NCBI GenBank assembly: GCA_022841825.1
Contig: JALHQT010000004.1
Span: forward strand, 62,001-126,000
Reading direction: 5' to 3'
From: Anaerolineae bacterium
Lineage (GTDB): Bacteria > Chloroflexota > Anaerolineae > Aggregatilineales > Phototrophicaceae
Length of the DNA stretch: 64,000 nucleotides
The notes beneath the pieces were generated by a model that worked only from the letters and a program-made list of their open reading frames with translations, made no database searches and had not been told where the DNA came from. Shown here piece by piece: positions 61,222 to 64,000 of this stretch (position 1 is its first letter; every line of letters starts with the position of its first letter). Both the position numbers and the translations under genes were made by a program.

Positions 61222-61460
61222 GTCACAACCGTCACAGCACGCAAAATGAGCATCGTGTGTGTTGGCAGACACCCCCACATTTTTCTGCACAACAAGTGCG
61301 GATAAAGATTCTGTGACTGTGACACCTGTGACGGGCTGTGACAGCTTGTACCGCAAAAAGAAAGAGCCTGTCACAGTGTCACAACTGAAACAGTCTCTTC
61401 TACAGTAATTCATAAGTGTACTTGATACGCTATCCTGTCACAGCGTCACAGTCGTCACAG
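61222..61460. repeat. Array of GTCACA/TGTGAC hexamers
   Basis: GTCACA begins at 61222, 61231, 61370, 61378, 61437, 61445 and 61454; its complement TGTGAC begins at 61312, 61318, 61327 and 61337. That is eleven copies in 239 bases, in groups with 6-10 base spacing. The last group is inside the 3' end of the primase-helicase gene, coding its CDDCDAVTG tail. The rest is intergenic between mrpG and that gene. Iterons or binding sites of the element's replication or control protein are possible. Confidence 0.75.
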
Positions 61461-64000
61461 GTCAGGAAATCGGCTTTGAGCTGCCAGAAGCGCGTTGGCA
61501 CACCGCGCACCCGGCGCTGAACTGTGAGGCTGCTCGCTCCGGGGATGAGCCAGCCATCCTCCTTGAGCTGCTTTCCTATGTCCGCTGCACTGAACTTCAG
61601 CGCGCCGCCGCGCGCGACCTCCTGAAATGCAATGTCCGGCAGCAGCAACACATGCTTCTCATCCATATAGCCAACAATGGTCGCACCAGGTCGCGGCTCC
61701 TCGGGCTGCTGCAAGCTGCTGGCGAATGTCACCCGCCCGCTTGCGACGAGCTGCGTTAGCTTGTCTAGGAACACCTGCCCTGCCCGCTCCCCCTGCACCG
61801 CGCGCACTGTTTCGACGATGGCGTCCTGCCAGGGCGGCAGCGCGTCGTCAGCATCACGTTCGAGCAGGAACTCATGCACGAGCTGGTAGACGGAGACCAG
61901 CACCGCCCAGTTATTGACCATGCGCCCGGTGTTTGCCTGCCGCCCCAGCTTCGCTCGCAGCTTGTCCGTGTAGCCCTGCGCGTTCTGCGGATAGCGCGTG
62001 GCGAGATCTTCGGCGAGCACTCCACTGTCGGCGCGCATCGCGAGCCACTGAACGAACGCTGCGGTGAAGCCGGGGAGATGTCGCCGGAGCGCCTCCGCTT
62101 CAGCAAGCTTCCTGCCACCCGGATCGCGACGCTCCCACGGCGGCACTTCTAACACGAGCATCCGCGAGAGGATCGATGCCTCACCTTCGAGGGTCGTCTC
62201 GCCTGTCGAAAGCAGCAGCCCGCGACACGGACGCTCCTGGCGCAGCTTCGCCTCGCGCGTCAGCCGTCCGCGTCCCATTCCGCGTGAGTAGCTTTGCAAG
62301 AAGCGGGTGAATGTCCGCTCGTCGGCGTAGCAGGTCTTGTAGTCATCGACCCAGTACAACGCATCCGCCAGCGTGTAGCCCAGCGCCTCGACTGTGTTGA
62401 CCGTATCACCCCACTGTGCCGGCGGCGTGTCACGGCTGAACTCACCGTAGAAGCTCGTCATCAGCGCCGCGATCTCGCTCTTGCCGCTGCCTGTGGTGCC
62501 GACCAGATGCAGCGCGGGCTTCGGCGCAGCAGTCGGGAAGAAGCGCTGCACCAGCGGGAACAGGGCGAAAGCGATCAGCACCGATGCGTGTTCCGGTGGG
62601 AACACAGCAACGGCTGAACGCAGTGCCGCGACCCCCTGCTCCCAGATTGATGGTTTCAGTCCATAATCGCGCAGCCGACTCTCCAGCGCGACCTCCGGCG
62701 GTTGCTCAACAGCGCCATTCGCCCCAATGGTCACCCCTGGCGAGACATATGCCCAACAGTTATCGATCTGCGTCCAACCGACAAAGCGATAAGTCTGACG
62801 GCGCGGCGCATCCCCCGACAAGCGCAGGATAGCGGGCGCGAGATGCTTGCTCATGCCTGCGCGCGGCGCAAATACCCCGCCTGCCTTGCCCGCAATGTAG
62901 CGCGCCAGCGCGTTGGGATCGCCGAACAGCTCATCTGGCGCGTCAATCGTCGTGGTGTAGGTCGGGTGCGTAAGCTGCAAGCGCATCTGGCGCTCGACCT
63001 GCCCATCGTCATCGACCTGCACCCTCCACTCCAGCACCCTCCCTGTCCAGTCGGCGACCGACTGCCGCGATACACCTCGCTCCGTCTCCCGCTCATAGAC
63101 CATGGCACCCTCGCGCTCGACATAGCGCTCCGCACTCTCCACCTGCGGCAGCGATGCCCGGTCGCGCTCCCGCCGCGCTTCGCGATACTGGCGGTCGAGG
63201 TCAGCGATGCGAACACCTTCACCACAGACTGCCTTAAGCTGATGCCGCACCTCCGCCCACGCGACCGGATCAAGCGATGCGCAGGCACGCACGGTCTCCC
63301 CTAGCTGCGCAGAAGTGGGTCGCGTTTGCGACTCACTCATACGCCCATACTGTGCGATAAGATTCTTGACTCCCTCCCGCGCATCCGTGATGCCTTCAGA
63401 GAGCGACGCTATCGGCTCGCGCGGGGGACGATTGTTGGCGCTCTGGATCGTCTTTCGCGCTTCGCCTTCAAGACATCCATCTGCCACATAGCGCGGCACA
63501 AGCTGCCTTTCCGCGTCTGTTTCGGAATAGCCCGCATCGCGCAGTTGGCACGCAGCTGCGAACAATTCGTTATTTCGATGATGTGGCGGCGCACCAGACA
63601 CCAGATAGTCCTCAGTGCGCCTGGGCAGCGGATGATGTCCGTTCCCATTCGGTGTGATGACACTTGCCGTGTGACCCTGCGCAACTCTCGATTGCTTCTC
63701 AAGCCACAAGAACTTCGCCAACGGATAGCGTCGATCCGGATGATGTTCGAGGATGGTCGCGACCGCGCCACCGCGCTCTGGCTTGGTGTTGACGCTGCCC
63801 GGCAAGCGCATGATCGAGGCGACCGATTTGACATACGAGGGATCGCCTCCCAGCCTAAGGAACAAACCGCGCAGGATGCTCGCCGCTCGTTCGCGCGCCA
63901 CAGCATCATCGAGATGCATCGCTTCGGTGAGTAGCCAGTAGGCATGCAGCCCGCCACCACTATCGACGATGGCGGATGGCAGGACATCAAATGCTTGCAA
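61430..64000 (-). CDS. Plasmid/phage-type primase-helicase (partial)
   Basis: 857 codons are visible; the N-terminus lies beyond the right edge. The first part has primase features: DSGGGLHAYWLLTEAMHL is the SGGGxH motif of archaeo-eukaryotic-type primases, and NNELFAAACQLRDAGYSETD resembles the primase C-terminal helical domain. The second part is a DUF927-like helicase: Walker A GTTGSGKS in ALHLVGTTGSGKSEIAALMT, Walker B ALYWVDDYKT and TRFLQSYSRGMGRGRL. Such proteins replicate plasmids, phages or integrative elements. It probably belongs to an integrated element extending right. Confidence 0.82.
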   Translation of the reverse strand: MQAFDVLPSAIVDSGGGLHAYWLLTEAMHLDDAVARERAASILRGLFLRLGGDPSYVKSVASIMRLPGSVNTKPERGGAVATILEHHPDRRYPLAKFLWLEKQSRVAQGHTASVITPNGNGHHPLPRRTEDYLVSGAPPHHRNNELFAAACQLRDAGYSETDAERQLVPRYVADGCLEGEARKTIQSANNRPPREPIASLSEGITDAREGVKNLIAQYGRMSESQTRPTSAQLGETVRACASLDPVAWAEVRHQLKAVCGEGVRIADLDRQYREARRERDRASLPQVESAERYVEREGAMVYERETERGVSRQSVADWTGRVLEWRVQVDDDGQVERQMRLQLTHPTYTTTIDAPDELFGDPNALARYIAGKAGGVFAPRAGMSKHLAPAILRLSGDAPRRQTYRFVGWTQIDNCWAYVSPGVTIGANGAVEQPPEVALESRLRDYGLKPSIWEQGVAALRSAVAVFPPEHASVLIAFALFPLVQRFFPTAAPKPALHLVGTTGSGKSEIAALMTSFYGEFSRDTPPAQWGDTVNTVEALGYTLADALYWVDDYKTCYADERTFTRFLQSYSRGMGRGRLTREAKLRQERPCRGLLLSTGETTLEGEASILSRMLVLEVPPWERRDPGGRKLAEAEALRRHLPGFTAAFVQWLAMRADSGVLAEDLATRYPQNAQGYTDKLRAKLGRQANTGRMVNNWAVLVSVYQLVHEFLLERDADDALPPWQDAIVETVRAVQGERAGQVFLDKLTQLVASGRVTFASSLQQPEEPRPGATIVGYMDEKHVLLLPDIAFQEVARGGALKFSAADIGKQLKEDGWLIPGASSLTVQRRVRGVPTRFWQLKADFLTCDDCDAVTG

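Noticed and set aside
60835-61413. A 192-codon minus-strand frame covering the mrpG region and hexamer array
   Set aside because: Half of it is antisense to mrpG and the rest is translated hexamer repeats (VTGVTVTES); no evidence of a real gene.
61222-61460. CRISPR array
   Set aside because: The repeated unit is only six bases, in both orientations and with 0-5 base gaps in the clusters; no spacer-repeat structure.
1-64000. tRNA, rRNA or complete insertion sequence
   Set aside because: No tRNA-like cloverleaf, rRNA segment or intact transposase was noticed; a proper covariance-model and protein search could still find one.

Overview
This is about 64 kb of a high-GC bacterial chromosome, tentatively Chloroflexota (Anaerolineae-like). 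That placement is inferred from gene content only: many CUT1-type sugar ABC transporters with non-lipidated binding proteins, secreted SH3b and beta-propeller proteins with Thr/Pro-rich linkers, and dispersed GC-rich palindromic repeats. No rRNA, tRNA or CRISPR array was recognised.

Layout. (1) 1-8432, minus strand: a glycerol/dihydroxyacetone-type operon with binding protein, two permeases, a small membrane protein, two unequal ABC ATPases, then DhaK, DhaL and a DhaM cut by the window edge. (2) 8705-17307: a PfkB kinase (minus), then a plus-strand ABC importer whose second permease carries an inserted PDZ domain, its ATPase, a glycerophosphodiester phosphodiesterase with an unknown N-terminal domain, and a nucleotidyltransferase. 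(3) 17399-25396: five secreted proteins (three SH3b proteins, a 1265-residue propeller protein, a periplasmic-binding-protein fold). (4) 25833-46708: a sugar-acid catabolic island. The minus arm holds a class II aldolase, KDG kinase and KDPG aldolase. The plus arm holds a GntR regulator, several dehydrogenases, an FGGY kinase, an ABC importer without its own ATPase, an M24 peptidase, two enolase-superfamily dehydratases, E1 alpha/beta plus a degenerate E2, and an FAH-family hydrolase. Two decayed genes follow. (5) 47434-51436: an iron/AEP-type ABC importer. (6) 51497-53124: DUF47 plus Pit phosphate transporter behind a PHO-box-like promoter. (7) 53238-54877: an intact and a 5'-truncated histidine phosphatase and a small HTH-like gene. 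(8) 55248-61084: a complete Mrp Na+/H+ antiporter operon with an A-B fusion. (9) 61222-64000: an array of TGTGAC/GTCACA hexamers and a plasmid/phage-type primase-helicase, which suggests an integrated element to the right.

How it fits together. The left third looks built to import glycerol-like compounds and glycerophosphodiesters and feed dihydroxyacetone phosphate and glycerol phosphate into glycolysis. The middle takes up a sugar or sugar acid, dehydrates it to 2-keto-3-deoxy acids and cleaves these to pyruvate and a triose or aldehyde. The most unusual features are the PDZ-permease fusion, an ABC ATPase pair with one consensus and one degenerate site, palindromic repeats inserted in frame in coding sequences, an E2 that has lost its catalytic residues, and an SDR lacking its catalytic Lys.
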